26,753 nt of DNA from a virus. The stretch spans positions 1 through 26,753 of IMG/VR virus record IMGVR_UViG_3300024243_000075; one strand, 5' to 3'. This document shows, one piece after another, positions 4,775 through 12,077 of the stretch; position 1 is the stretch's first letter, and the number at the start of each line of letters is the position of its first letter. The notes beneath the pieces were generated by a model. That model saw only the letters and a list, made by a program, of their open reading frames with translations, had not been told where the DNA came from and did no database searches. The translations under genes were made by a program, and so were the position numbers.

Positions 4775-7766
4775 TAATACTTACGTAGTATGTGACCTTG
4801 AAACATCAATAGATAATGATGTGATAGGTGACTTTGGTGGTTCTCCCTGGTACTCAGGTAACAGGGTAGTGCAGTCAGGTTGGTTGTGGGATGATGGGAA
4901 GATACAGGTCATAGACTATAGGGATGACCCATACACAGTAGTGATACCATACGAGACGCTGTTGATAGGCCATAACTTTAAGTTTGATCTTCAGTATTTA
5001 TGGAGAGATAAGGGCTTCAGTGATTGGTTCTGGTCTAACGGGGTGAAGGTATGGGACACCATGGTTGCTCAGTATGTACTGACAGGCCAGCAAGATAAGT
5101 TTGCTTCCCTTAACTATTGCTCTGGTATCTACGGTGGTACTCAGAAGATTGATAAGGTCAAGGAGATGTGGGAGGCAGGTGTAAGGACTGAGGACATAGA
5201 CCCTGACCTCTTACGTGAGTACCTAATAGGTGACTTGAAGAATACTGAGATAGTATACAAGGCACAAGTAAAGGAAGCCGAGAGACTGGGGCTTATGCCC
5301 TTGATCCTCTCCATGCAGGAAGCTACGCTTTGCGCTGGGCACATGGAGTATAACGGCCTGTGCTTTGACAAAGGTGTTGCGCGTGACGCAATGACTCCAC
5401 TCAGGGATAGTATAGTAAGTCTTGAGGAGGACATCATCATGGCCCTGCATGCAGATGACCCTACCCTACCATACATACACATGAACGTAGGCTCTGATGC
5501 TCAGCTCAGTGCAGCATTGTTCGGTGGTGTACTTAAGACAAGGCAGAGAGACTGCATGTATGATGATGACGGGCAGGTCATACTATATAAGGGAGGTAAG
5601 AATGCTGGTAAGCCTAAGACTAAATGGTTCGACATCAAGACTGAGTGTGCTGGTATGGCATCAGTACCTGACAATGCAGAGAAGACTAAGGCAGGTCACT
5701 ACCAGGTAGGTGAGGACATCATCAAGAAGGTTAAGCATCCTGTCATACCATTGGTACTGGCATACAGGGCAGCCAAGAAGGACTTGTCCACATACTATGT
5801 AGGGTACAGCAACATGGCATGGCCTGATGAGCTCAACTCCATGCTTGGTACGATACACCACAAGCTGAACACAGTTGGTACTGAGACAGGCAGACTGTCA
5901 TCATCAACCCCCAACCTACAGAACGTATCAGGTAAGGGAGCTATCAAGGAATGCTTCGTATCTAGATGGGGGAAGGATGGTTCGATACTGCAGGGTGATT
6001 ACTCTCAGCTAGAAATTGTCTACCAGGCATGGGTCAGTGGTGATGAGGCAATGATGCAGGACATACGCGAGGGTATAGACTTTCACTGTGTTGAGGAGAA
6101 CACAGAGATATATACTACTGTTGGCTGGGTTAAAGCGAAGGACATAGACAGGAATATTCATAGAGTATATCACCCAGGTACAGTTGCTGGCTCACTGTCA
6201 CACAGTAGCCCTCAGGATGTTTGGTCTGCTGCAGGTGCTGAATTAGTGTCTGTTCATGGTGACCTTCATGACGAGCTGGTATCTAAGCAACACAGTATCT
6301 ATCTTGATGGACGCAGACAACCAGTGTCTGAATTTGTAGGCACTAAGCTAAACCAGACAAGGTTTATGAACTCATGGGGAGGGGCTTGTAACAGTGTATT
6401 ATCTGACGATCATATACGACTACTGATCTGGGCTATATGTGATGCGCACATGTTCAAGAGATGTGGCACACAGAAGATTAACGGTGTTCGATGGAAGCTA
6501 TCAAAACCAAGGAAGATAGCAGCGCTAACGGAACTATTGGAACGTATGAAAATACCATACAAGGTCAACGCATGCCCGAAGACGGGGCTTAATAAGCTGC
6601 AGCCACAGTTCATCATTGTCTATGGTGAGTGGCAGGACTGGTTGTTTAATAAGATAGGGTTTGCTAAGTCATGGCCTACTCTACTCATGGACTGTGATAA
6701 GAGGCAGGCCAGTATTATCTATGACACCCTGGCTATAACGGATGGGTGCATAAAAGATAAACACCTTGTATGGACAACAACAGATCTTGCAGGTGCTAAC
6801 ATTGTATGTGATATGTTTAGAAGGTGTGGTATAGCATGCAAGACTACCAGTTACAAACGTATCAGTAACTTTAACAGCACTAAGGCTACTATAACTATGA
6901 CTGCATACCCACAGGTATATGATAGGAGGCATGTGAAAGTCACTGACACTGGAGAAACAGGCACTGTTGTTGGTATAACAACACTGACAGGTACATTAAT
7001 AACAAGGAGGAACGGCAAGGCACAGGTTACAGGTAACTGTAAGAGACTGGCATACAAGACAGGTGAGGAGTATGACTACATAGTAGACATGGTTAAGGTT
7101 AAGGAAGACCCAGCCTACGTTAAGGCAAGGAAGGGGATCAAGATGGTATCATTCCAGAAGTCTTACGGTGCTGGTATCAAGAAGGTTAGTGAGACAACAG
7201 GCATACCACGCAAGGAAGTGAAGGCTATCTTTGAGGCAGAGGATAGGATGTACAGTGGTGTTGTTACATACAATGAGCTGGTACATGCTGAGGTTATGGC
7301 ATCGTCCAGGCCTACGGATAAGCATTCGTTCCTCGGGTATCCTATCCGTAGGGGGCAACAGCTTAGTGTTACTGGACGGAGGTATACATTCTGGGAGGAT
7401 GATGCACCACAATTCATGAGAGATAAGGGGGAGATGGTAAGCTTCAGCCCTACCAAGCTGAAGAATTTTAGTATACAGGGTGGGGCCACTGGTGATATAG
7501 TTCCGCTGGCCTTAGGTATGTTGGTACGTAGGTTTAATACTGACCCAATTCTTATTGACAAAGCTTTACTTATCAATACCATACATGACTCAGTTATGGT
7601 AGACTGTCATGACTCGGTGAAGGAGTATGCAGGACAGGTGTTGAAGGAAGTGATGGAGGATGTACGGGCAGAGATGAAGAAGCAGTGGGGTTTAGACTTT
7701 GATCTCCCACTTAATGTAGATGTAGAGGGAGGAAAATCATGGGGAAGTATGAAGACCATAGCGTGA
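4767..7766 (+). CDS. Family A DNA polymerase (T7 gp5-like) with in-frame intein, 999 aa
   Basis: This replicates the phage genome. The N-terminal 3'-5' proofreading exonuclease has its three motifs: D10/E12 (CDLET), D74 (GHNFKFD), and Y152 with D156 (YLIGD). The polymerase domain has motif A with D411 (GDYSQLE), the O helix with R788, K792, F796 and Y800 (RKGIKMVSFQKSYG), and motif C H940-D941 (IHDS). F796 aligns with T7 Tyr526, so unlike T7 it carries the Phe typical of polymerases that discriminate against dideoxynucleotides. Residues 441-757 are an intein inserted between motif A and the O helix. Without it the enzyme is 682 residues, close to T7 gp5 (704). Splicing is probably required for activity, because the insert splits the active-site domain. 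The start at ATG 4767 has GAGGGA upstream. Confidence 0.95.
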   Translation: MNNNTYVVCDLETSIDNDVIGDFGGSPWYSGNRVVQSGWLWDDGKIQVIDYRDDPYTVVIPYETLLIGHNFKFDLQYLWRDKGFSDWFWSNGVKVWDTMVAQYVLTGQQDKFASLNYCSGIYGGTQKIDKVKEMWEAGVRTEDIDPDLLREYLIGDLKNTEIVYKAQVKEAERLGLMPLILSMQEATLCAGHMEYNGLCFDKGVARDAMTPLRDSIVSLEEDIIMALHADDPTLPYIHMNVGSDAQLSAALFGGVLKTRQRDCMYDDDGQVILYKGGKNAGKPKTKWFDIKTECAGMASVPDNAEKTKAGHYQVGEDIIKKVKHPVIPLVLAYRAAKKDLSTYYVGYSNMAWPDELNSMLGTIHHKLNTVGTETGRLSSSTPNLQNVSGKGAIKECFVSRWGKDGSILQGDYSQLEIVYQAWVSGDEAMMQDIREGIDFHCVEENTEIYTTVGWVKAKDIDRNIHRVYHPGTVAGSLSHSSPQDVWSAAGAELVSVHGDLHDELVSKQHSIYLDGRRQPVSEFVGTKLNQTRFMNSWGGACNSVLSDDHIRLLIWAICDAHMFKRCGTQKINGVRWKLSKPRKIAALTELLERMKIPYKVNACPKTGLNKLQPQFIIVYGEWQDWLFNKIGFAKSWPTLLMDCDKRQASIIYDTLAITDGCIKDKHLVWTTTDLAGANIVCDMFRRCGIACKTTSYKRISNFNSTKATITMTAYPQVYDRRHVKVTDTGETGTVVGITTLTGTLITRRNGKAQVTGNCKRLAYKTGEEYDYIVDMVKVKEDPAYVKARKGIKMVSFQKSYGAGIKKVSETTGIPRKEVKAIFEAEDRMYSGVVTYNELVHAEVMASSRPTDKHSFLGYPIRRGQQLSVTGRRYTFWEDDAPQFMRDKGEMVSFSPTKLKNFSIQGGATGDIVPLALGMLVRRFNTDPILIDKALLINTIHDSVMVDCHDSVKEYAGQVLKEVMEDVRAEMKKQWGLDFDLPLNVDVEGGKSWGSMKTIA
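6087..7037 (+). mobile_element. Intein with LAGLIDADG-like endonuclease domain in DNA polymerase
   Basis: A 317-residue insert (polymerase residues 441-757) has intein boundaries. It starts with Cys441 in CVEENTEIYTTVGWVKAKDI, a classic N-terminal splicing block. A block-B-like SKQH with H509 follows, and it ends in TLITRRNGKAQVTGN immediately before Cys758, the +1 nucleophile. The penultimate residue is Gly rather than the usual His, a known variation in some inteins. Two endonuclease-like helices (LLIWAICDAH with D559 and YDTLAITDG with D659) lie 100 residues apart, as expected for a single-chain LAGLIDADG homing enzyme, although both motifs are divergent. The exteins rejoin as DFH-CKRLAYKTG. 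Base composition is like its surroundings, so the insertion does not look recent. Confidence 0.9.
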
Positions 7767-7966
7767 TACACAGAGAGCTAGTAGAGTTAGCAAATGACAT
7801 GTACGAGACAGTATATCCACGAGCGCAGTCGATAGGCACTAGTTCAAAAGCAATCCTTGCTTATAACTTGGGGTGCATGGAGACAGTAATGAACATGCAC
7901 CTGTACATAATTAATAGCGCAGCACAGCAGAAGAATAAGCAGGACACACAAGACTTACCATTCTAA
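7739..7966 (+). CDS. Small helical protein with SSB-like C-terminal tip, 75 aa
   Basis: An ATG at 7739 follows a strong GGGAGGA site inside the polymerase gene, giving a 28-base overlap. The product is predicted to be mostly helical (residues about 8-60). It ends in a polar linker and a DLPF tip, which resembles the acidic DDIPF tail by which bacterial SSB recruits repair and replication enzymes. No other domain is recognised. Coupling to the polymerase and the nearby SSB candidate suggest a replication accessory. The tail resemblance is only four or five residues, so function remains a hypothesis. Confidence 0.7.
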   Translation: MGKYEDHSVIHRELVELANDMYETVYPRAQSIGTSSKAILAYNLGCMETVMNMHLYIINSAAQQKNKQDTQDLPF

Positions 7967-7985
7967 CAGATAAGATGACAGATAT

Positions 7986-8114
7986 ATGAACGGGAGAAGA
8001 TCAAGGCAAGCACGTAAGGTATGTAAACTCCTAAGGTTGAAGAACCCAGAAGGGGCACATAGTTACAAGAAGTGGAAGAAGATAATTAAACAAGCATACA
8101 AAAACATAACATAA
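7986..8114 (+). CDS. Small very basic protein, 42 aa
   Basis: An ATG at 7986 opens a 42-residue frame ending TAA 8112-8114, between the polymerase accessory gene and the SSB candidate. About a third of residues are Lys or Arg (MNGRRSRQARKVCKLLRLKN, then YKKWKKIIKQAYKN), and it can form an amphipathic helix. It is probably nucleic-acid binding. No ribosome site is convincing, but the gap between neighbours is otherwise unexplained and codon use is like that of other genes here. It could be a small regulator or merely an open frame. No family is recognised. Confidence 0.45.
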   Translation: MNGRRSRQARKVCKLLRLKNPEGAHSYKKWKKIIKQAYKNIT

Positions 8115-8136
8115 CAACTAATGAGGAATAAATAAC

Positions 8137-8688
8137 ATGGCTATTGAATCAGTTGACGGACAAGAACGAGTACAATGGGGCACATTGGTAATGCAGGACA
8201 CTGCCACTGCCTGTGAGAAGAAGGATGGTGGTACATACCCAGGTGCAGAAATCCTGTGGAAGTTTCATGGGCAGGGTAAGGCACAGACAACATGTGTGCA
8301 TGAGAAAGTCTTTGGTAATATCATTGGTGCTAAGGCAGTCATTGAAGGACTTGAGAAGGGTGATGAGTTCTGTATGCTGCAAGTAAAGTCAGGTGACTAC
8401 TGGAACATCAAGGAGTTTGCTGCAGGCAGAGATACACTTCAGGCTGCTGGTGTTGCTGCCCCTGCTGCTACTGGTAACACTAGTAACTCAGGCTATCGTA
8501 GAGGAGAATTTCCAGTGCCACCTACTGACATGGGACATTCTATATGCAGACAGAATGCTTTAGGGCATGCTATCAGTGTGATTAAGATGACTGAATCACA
8601 TGCTGATAAGTCTGCAAGTGAGGTGGTACAGCTAACCATTAACATTGCAAGAGAGTTCGCTGCCTTCACTACTGGTAACGAGGGGTAA
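8137..8688 (+). CDS. Probable single-stranded DNA-binding protein, 183 aa
   Basis: An ATG at 8137 has GAGGA upstream. The first 95 residues look like an OB-fold: alternating strands (ILWKFHGQGKAQTTCVHEKV and EFCMLQVKSGDYWNIKEF) with aromatic and basic residues suited to stacking on ssDNA. An Ala-rich linker (about 100-118) leads to a helical C-terminal domain beginning SICRQNALGHAISVIK. The gene lies between the polymerase and the exonuclease, where podoviruses commonly carry gp2.5-like SSB. It does not end in the acidic aromatic tip of classical SSB. It would coat the displaced strand and protect it from nucleases. Assignment is by fold pattern and place and is not certain. Confidence 0.6.
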   Translation: MAIESVDGQERVQWGTLVMQDTATACEKKDGGTYPGAEILWKFHGQGKAQTTCVHEKVFGNIIGAKAVIEGLEKGDEFCMLQVKSGDYWNIKEFAAGRDTLQAAGVAAPAATGNTSNSGYRRGEFPVPPTDMGHSICRQNALGHAISVIKMTESHADKSASEVVQLTINIAREFAAFTTGNEG

Positions 8689-8695
8689 CTGCAGC

Positions 8696-9145
8696 ATGGT
8701 AAGATTGAAGGGGTATCCTAACTATTCTATAGACTGCTCAGGTAAAGTGTACTCACATACAAGGGACATATACCTGAAGCAATGTCTTAGTAATAAGGGA
8801 TACCCTGTAGTCTACCTACGTGCTAACGGAGAGTCACATACTCTCCCTGTACACAGACTAGTGGCTCTTACATTCCTGCCAGGAGACAGCACATTGACTG
8901 TTAATCATATCAACTGTGATAAGACTGACAACAGGGTGGAGAATCTTGAATGGTTAAGTAGAGGAGATAACAATGCACTTGATAAGCAGAAGGACTACCT
9001 ATTGTATGACCCTGATGGAGACACAGTACTAGTCAGGAATCTTAGGCAGTTCTGCGCTTCAGTGTCACTCAACTATAAAAGTATGCACAATGCAATGACA
9101 AAAGACAGTGAGTACTTAGGGTGGCAATGCTTTAAATACTCCTAA
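8696..9145 (+). CDS. NUMOD4-HNH homing endonuclease with NUMOD1-like tail, 149 aa
   Basis: I start this at ATG 8696 (GAGGGG upstream), just after the SSB stop. The frame could run back to 8645 but would then overlap SSB without reason. Residues 4-20 (GYPNYSIDCSGKVYS) form a NUMOD4 DNA-binding motif. The HNH nuclease has the catalytic set VHRLVALTFLPG, then VNHINCDKTDNRVENLEW, with His, Asn-His and Asn all present. The last 40 residues (NLRQFCASVSLNY to LGWQCFK) look like a NUMOD1 helix-turn-helix that helps read the target. This is a free-standing homing endonuclease, probably a selfish insert beside replication genes, and it appears intact. A terminator follows immediately. Confidence 0.88.
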   Translation: MVRLKGYPNYSIDCSGKVYSHTRDIYLKQCLSNKGYPVVYLRANGESHTLPVHRLVALTFLPGDSTLTVNHINCDKTDNRVENLEWLSRGDNNALDKQKDYLLYDPDGDTVLVRNLRQFCASVSLNYKSMHNAMTKDSEYLGWQCFKYS

Positions 9146-9155
9146 GGTATTAAAC

Positions 9156-9180
9156 AAGGGCTTCTTCGGAAGCCTTTTCT
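9156..9180 (+). terminator. Rho-independent terminator with UUCG tetraloop
   Basis: The stem GGCTTC (9159-9164) and GAAGCC (9169-9174) encloses a TTCG loop, which makes unusually stable hairpins, and is followed by TTTTCT. Three more pairs (A/T and G-T) can extend the stem outward at 9156-9158 with 9175-9177. It lies 10 bases after the HNH endonuclease stop and before the next small gene, splitting the + strand transcript. Confidence 0.85.
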
Positions 9181-9202
9181 AATTTAGTAAAGGAAATATA
9201 TT

Positions 9203-9346
9203 ATGGCTACTATTGATGGTGAATTTTCTTGTGGTGAATGCGATAACTTACTGGGTGAGGAGTGTGAGATCACTGGCTTAGAGGTATACGATGATACTTT
9301 AGCCTGTGGTGACTTTGAGTTAATTCTAGATGACGTTGATAAGTAA
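9203..9346 (+). CDS. Acidic Cys-rich mini-protein, 47 aa
   Basis: An ATG at 9203 has AAAGGA upstream and is the first gene after the terminator. The product has C10-x2-C13, C21 and C35-x-D-F, in an otherwise acidic sequence. The order C-x2-C, C, then aC..F resembles small zinc-binding proteins found widely in phages and bacteria. The four Cys residues could hold one metal ion. The spacing differs from the C-x2-C-x11-C-x2-C type at 4634 and 12077. The gene sits 12 bases before the exonuclease start. Function is unknown. Confidence 0.65.
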   Translation: MATIDGEFSCGECDNLLGEECEITGLEVYDDTLACGDFELILDDVDK

Positions 9347-9358
9347 AGGAGAAAGATA

Positions 9359-10234
9359 ATGCTAGCACTAATAGATGGCGATGTTTGTTTATACCAAGTT
9401 GGCTTTGCTGTTCAGAAGAAACACTGGATGGTTGGTGATCTGCAGGCAGACACTAAGTCAGAGATGAAAAGACTTGCAGAGCAGCTTGCCACACCGTTAG
9501 AGGATGTTAAGGAAGTCATTGAGGTAGACCCTATCTCACATGCACTGCACTCTGTTAAGTCTATGGCTGAGCGTATCATGAATGAGGCAGGATGCTCAGA
9601 CAAGAGGATCTTCCTGACTGGTTCAGCTAACTTCAGAGTTGATCTATTCCCTGAGTATAAGGCAAATAGAAAGGATACACCCAAGCCTGTACTGTACGAA
9701 GAGATACGTCAGTACATGATTGAACACATGGGTGCTGAGGAAATACATGGGCAGGAGGCAGACGATGAACTGGGTATACAACAGTGCGAAGACACAGTTA
9801 TATGTACTATAGACAAAGACTTACTGATGATTGAGGGACAGCATTACAACTGGCGTAAGCCTGACCAAGGTGTGGTTACAGTGACGAGGGAGGAAGGGTT
9901 ACATTGGTTCTACCAACAGCTATTGATGGGTGATTCTGTTGATAATATCCCAGGACTTAAGGGTATTGGGCCAAAGAAAGCTGAGAAGATACTGTCTCAT
10001 CTTATCGGTGCTACCAAGGCAGAGTATGATGAGGAAATACTTGCTCAATACAAGGCCCACCCACACTATAAAGACTTGACTGATCAGTCAACTATTGATA
10101 CAATTAACTTACATGCAAACCTCCTATTGATACGCACTGAAGAGGATCAAGATCTATGGAAGTTGACAGAGGACACTGGGCACTTGGCCTTACCCCAGAC
10201 CCAGACAAGTACTTCGGTTTCGTCTACCTTATAG
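9359..10234 (+). CDS. 5'-3' exonuclease, FEN/T7 gp6 type, 291 aa
   Basis: This is a metal-dependent flap or 5'-3' exonuclease that removes RNA primers and can degrade host DNA. An ATG at 9359 has AAAGGAG upstream. The metal-binding acids are visible in order: D6 and D8 (LIDGD), EYKANRK (the helical arch Arg/Lys), GQEADDE, ICTIDKDLL, and GDSVDNIPGLKGIGPKKA, the last being the helix-hairpin-helix that grips duplex DNA. Length is normal for the family. The last 26 codons overlap the next gene in another frame, and the C-terminal residues (about 270 on, Thr/Ser-rich) look like an unconserved extension, as if the overlapping gene was inserted at its end. Confidence 0.9.
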   Translation: MLALIDGDVCLYQVGFAVQKKHWMVGDLQADTKSEMKRLAEQLATPLEDVKEVIEVDPISHALHSVKSMAERIMNEAGCSDKRIFLTGSANFRVDLFPEYKANRKDTPKPVLYEEIRQYMIEHMGAEEIHGQEADDELGIQQCEDTVICTIDKDLLMIEGQHYNWRKPDQGVVTVTREEGLHWFYQQLLMGDSVDNIPGLKGIGPKKAEKILSHLIGATKAEYDEEILAQYKAHPHYKDLTDQSTIDTINLHANLLLIRTEEDQDLWKLTEDTGHLALPQTQTSTSVSSTL

Positions 10235-10602
10235 AGAACATCACGACAGGGGAAAGGTACATAGGTAAGAAACAGTACTGCTTCAAGCGTATGGTGAGGC
10301 AGGCAGGTAAGAAGAGAAGAAGATCTACCTCATCCCCGTCAGGATGGGAGAGATACACAGGCAGTAGCGCACATGTTAATGCAGCCATTGCTGAACAAGG
10401 CATTAAGGCATTCACATTCACTGTACTGTCTCAGCACACAGGCAAGGGAGACCTGAGGTACGCAGAGTTCATGGAGCAAGTGCTTAGAAGAACACTCACG
10501 GATAATACTTATTATAACAGACAGTACGAGGCTATCAGGTATATACCTAAGTGTGATCCTGATAACGAGTACCACTACCTCGCTGTCTACAAGGGTGACT
10601 AA
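10156..10602 (+). CDS. GIY-YIG nuclease-like protein, 148 aa
   Basis: The N-terminal core reads FGFVYLIENITTGERYIGKK, a GIY-YIG variant (VYL...YIG) that carries the nuclease's Tyr residues. A Lys/Arg-rich stretch, W-x2-YTGSS, and a Glu in AEFMEQ followed by YYNRQY match the layout of phage Seg-like GIY-YIG endonucleases. The start at ATG 10156 makes a 79-base overlap with the exonuclease. No later in-frame Met lies before the core, so this start is the only reasonable one. It probably cuts DNA as a mobile element or in host DNA breakdown. The Arg of the catalytic helix is not clear to me, so activity is unproven. Confidence 0.75.
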   Translation: MEVDRGHWALGLTPDPDKYFGFVYLIENITTGERYIGKKQYCFKRMVRQAGKKRRRSTSSPSGWERYTGSSAHVNAAIAEQGIKAFTFTVLSQHTGKGDLRYAEFMEQVLRRTLTDNTYYNRQYEAIRYIPKCDPDNEYHYLAVYKGD

Positions 10603-11391
10603 ATGAACAATGAATTAGTATTAGTAGTAGGCGATTGCCATGTCAGTAACAACCAGTCCTTGGATAGATTCAGGTGGTTGGGTAAGCTGATTGCAGAGAC
10701 AAGACCTGATCATATAGTATTGATTGGTGACTTCCTCACTCTCAATTCCTTGTCAGCATGGGACAGGAACAAGAGAATGAACATGGAGAACAAGAGATAC
10801 TTCCTTGAGATAGATGCAGGCAGGGAAGCACTGTCCTTACTACAGCATGACATGACCATGCTACGTGCAAGACAGAAGCTTAATAAGAAGAGGTTATACA
10901 ACCCATCATTAGTATACGTAGAGGGCAACCATGAAGATAGACTCACACGATACCTGGAGACAGACCCTACATTCGATGGCCACGTTTCTGTGCAGAAAGA
11001 CTTACACTTGGCTGAAGATAACTGGGTGTGGGTGCCTTACAGGTCTTCTCATAGCATACGTGGTATTGACTTTACACACGTTCCTCACAACAAAGCCAAG
11101 CCAATCACAGGTATGGACATCAACAAGAAGTGTAGTGACGTCACTATCAACTCCACAGTATATGGACATACACATGAAGCACACTTTTCCAACCATAGAA
11201 GGCACGGACAGAACACTAATCAGCACGTTCTGAACTGTGGTTGTTTCTTCCCTGAAGATCAGGACGAGGACTACTGTGACGGGAGGATAAAGAACTACTG
11301 GAGAGGTGTCATGTTAATGGACATCTATGATCAGGGTATGTTCGACATCAGCACTGTAAGCATGACCTCATTGGAGAATAACTATGGATGA
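10603..11391 (+). CDS. Calcineurin-like metallophosphoesterase, 262 aa
   Basis: All family motifs are present: D11 and H13 in VVGDCH, D43 in IVLIGDF, GNHED with its catalytic Asn-His (residues about 107-111), and a C-terminal YGHTHEAHF. These bind two metal ions and hydrolyse phosphoester bonds. Substrates in the superfamily range from nucleic acids and cyclic nucleotides to phosphoproteins, so the substrate cannot be named. The gene starts right after the GIY-YIG gene and overlaps the NUMOD4 gene by 8 bases. Its neighbours suggest a role in nucleic-acid processing, possibly a nuclease or 2',3'-cyclic phosphodiesterase. It is full length, with no signal peptide, so it is cytoplasmic. Confidence 0.88.
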   Translation: MNNELVLVVGDCHVSNNQSLDRFRWLGKLIAETRPDHIVLIGDFLTLNSLSAWDRNKRMNMENKRYFLEIDAGREALSLLQHDMTMLRARQKLNKKRLYNPSLVYVEGNHEDRLTRYLETDPTFDGHVSVQKDLHLAEDNWVWVPYRSSHSIRGIDFTHVPHNKAKPITGMDINKKCSDVTINSTVYGHTHEAHFSNHRRHGQNTNQHVLNCGCFFPEDQDEDYCDGRIKNYWRGVMLMDIYDQGMFDISTVSMTSLENNYG

Positions 11392-11740
11392 TTCATTGTG
11401 GGTACAAGTACCAGACTTCCCTAACTACCTGATACACCCTGACGGACACATCAGACATGTCCTGACAGAGAAGTATATGAAACATAACTCAGCAGATCAC
11501 AGGGTTCAGTTGATAGCAGGTAACAGGAGAAGAACTGTTAAGCTTCATAGGTTGATGGCGCAGACCTTCAAGGTTGAGGGTGAGGGACGTACAGTAGGGT
11601 ACAGGGACAGAGACACAAGGAACATAGCTGCCTCCAATCTGTACTGGATGCACAGGCCATACGGAGAGAGACGGGAAGAGGAAGAGACAGATGAGACACG
11701 TCTGTTCAATAAGTTTAAAGGTCTTGGGGGAATAATCTAG
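11384..11740 (+). CDS. NUMOD4 protein with degenerate HNH core, 118 aa
   Basis: An ATG at 11384 overlaps the phosphoesterase stop by 8 bases. The product starts with a NUMOD4 motif (VPDFPNYLIHPDGHI), and KLHRLMAQTFKV aligns with the first HNH strand and its His. The next block, VGYRDRDTRNIAASNLYW, replaces the usual VNHIDGDKTNN-x-ENLEW: the central Asn-His has become Gly-Tyr, while the final Asn remains. The nuclease is therefore probably inactive or altered. It may be a decayed homing endonuclease or one kept as a DNA-binding protein. There is no frameshift, so the gene is maintained as an open frame. Compare the intact relative at 8696-9145. Confidence 0.75.
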   Translation: MDDSLWVQVPDFPNYLIHPDGHIRHVLTEKYMKHNSADHRVQLIAGNRRRTVKLHRLMAQTFKVEGEGRTVGYRDRDTRNIAASNLYWMHRPYGERREEEETDETRLFNKFKGLGGII

Positions 11741-11741
11741 C

Positions 11742-12077
11742 ATGACAGATAATAATAATAATACAGACAGTAGCACTAACAATGTAGTAGGGATTGATTC
11801 ACGGTGGGTAACGCCTGACGGTAAGCTAACACCCAATGAATCTATTGTTGATTACCTTAAGGCAATGACATTACTTGCTGAACAGGGTGAGGTACAGTCA
11901 ATCATTGTGTGTACTGGTGGTATGGATCATATCTATACATCATTCATGGGAGGTATGGCCTTACAGTATCCTCAGCCATGTATAGGTGAGCTTAATCTGG
12001 TACTGTCTGACCTGGTAGTAGCTGCTAAGTTTGGGTATGAACACATGTTTGATGATGATGATGAGGGTGACGTGTAA
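11742..12077 (+). CDS. Hypothetical protein, 111 aa
   Basis: An ATG at 11742 follows GGGGGA, two bases after the upstream stop. The product has an Asn-rich polar head (residues 1-15), a globular middle with hydrophobic strands (QSIIVCTGG, LNLVLSDLVVAAKFGYEHMF) and an acidic tail (DDDDEGD). There is no known family or transmembrane segment. Its stop shares a base with the next ATG (TAATG), implying coupling to the nucleotide-metabolism genes that follow. Function is unknown. Confidence 0.7.
   Translation: MTDNNNNTDSSTNNVVGIDSRWVTPDGKLTPNESIVDYLKAMTLLAEQGEVQSIIVCTGGMDHIYTSFMGGMALQYPQPCIGELNLVLSDLVVAAKFGYEHMFDDDDEGDV

Noticed and set aside
5141-5482. Minus-strand frames of 75-113 aa over the polymerase gene
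   Set aside because: They are shadows of a gene with complete exonuclease motifs and have no ribosome sites or recognisable products.
8645-8695. Upstream extension of the HNH endonuclease
   Set aside because: It would lie within the SSB candidate. ATG 8696 directly precedes the NUMOD4 motif and has GAGGGG upstream.
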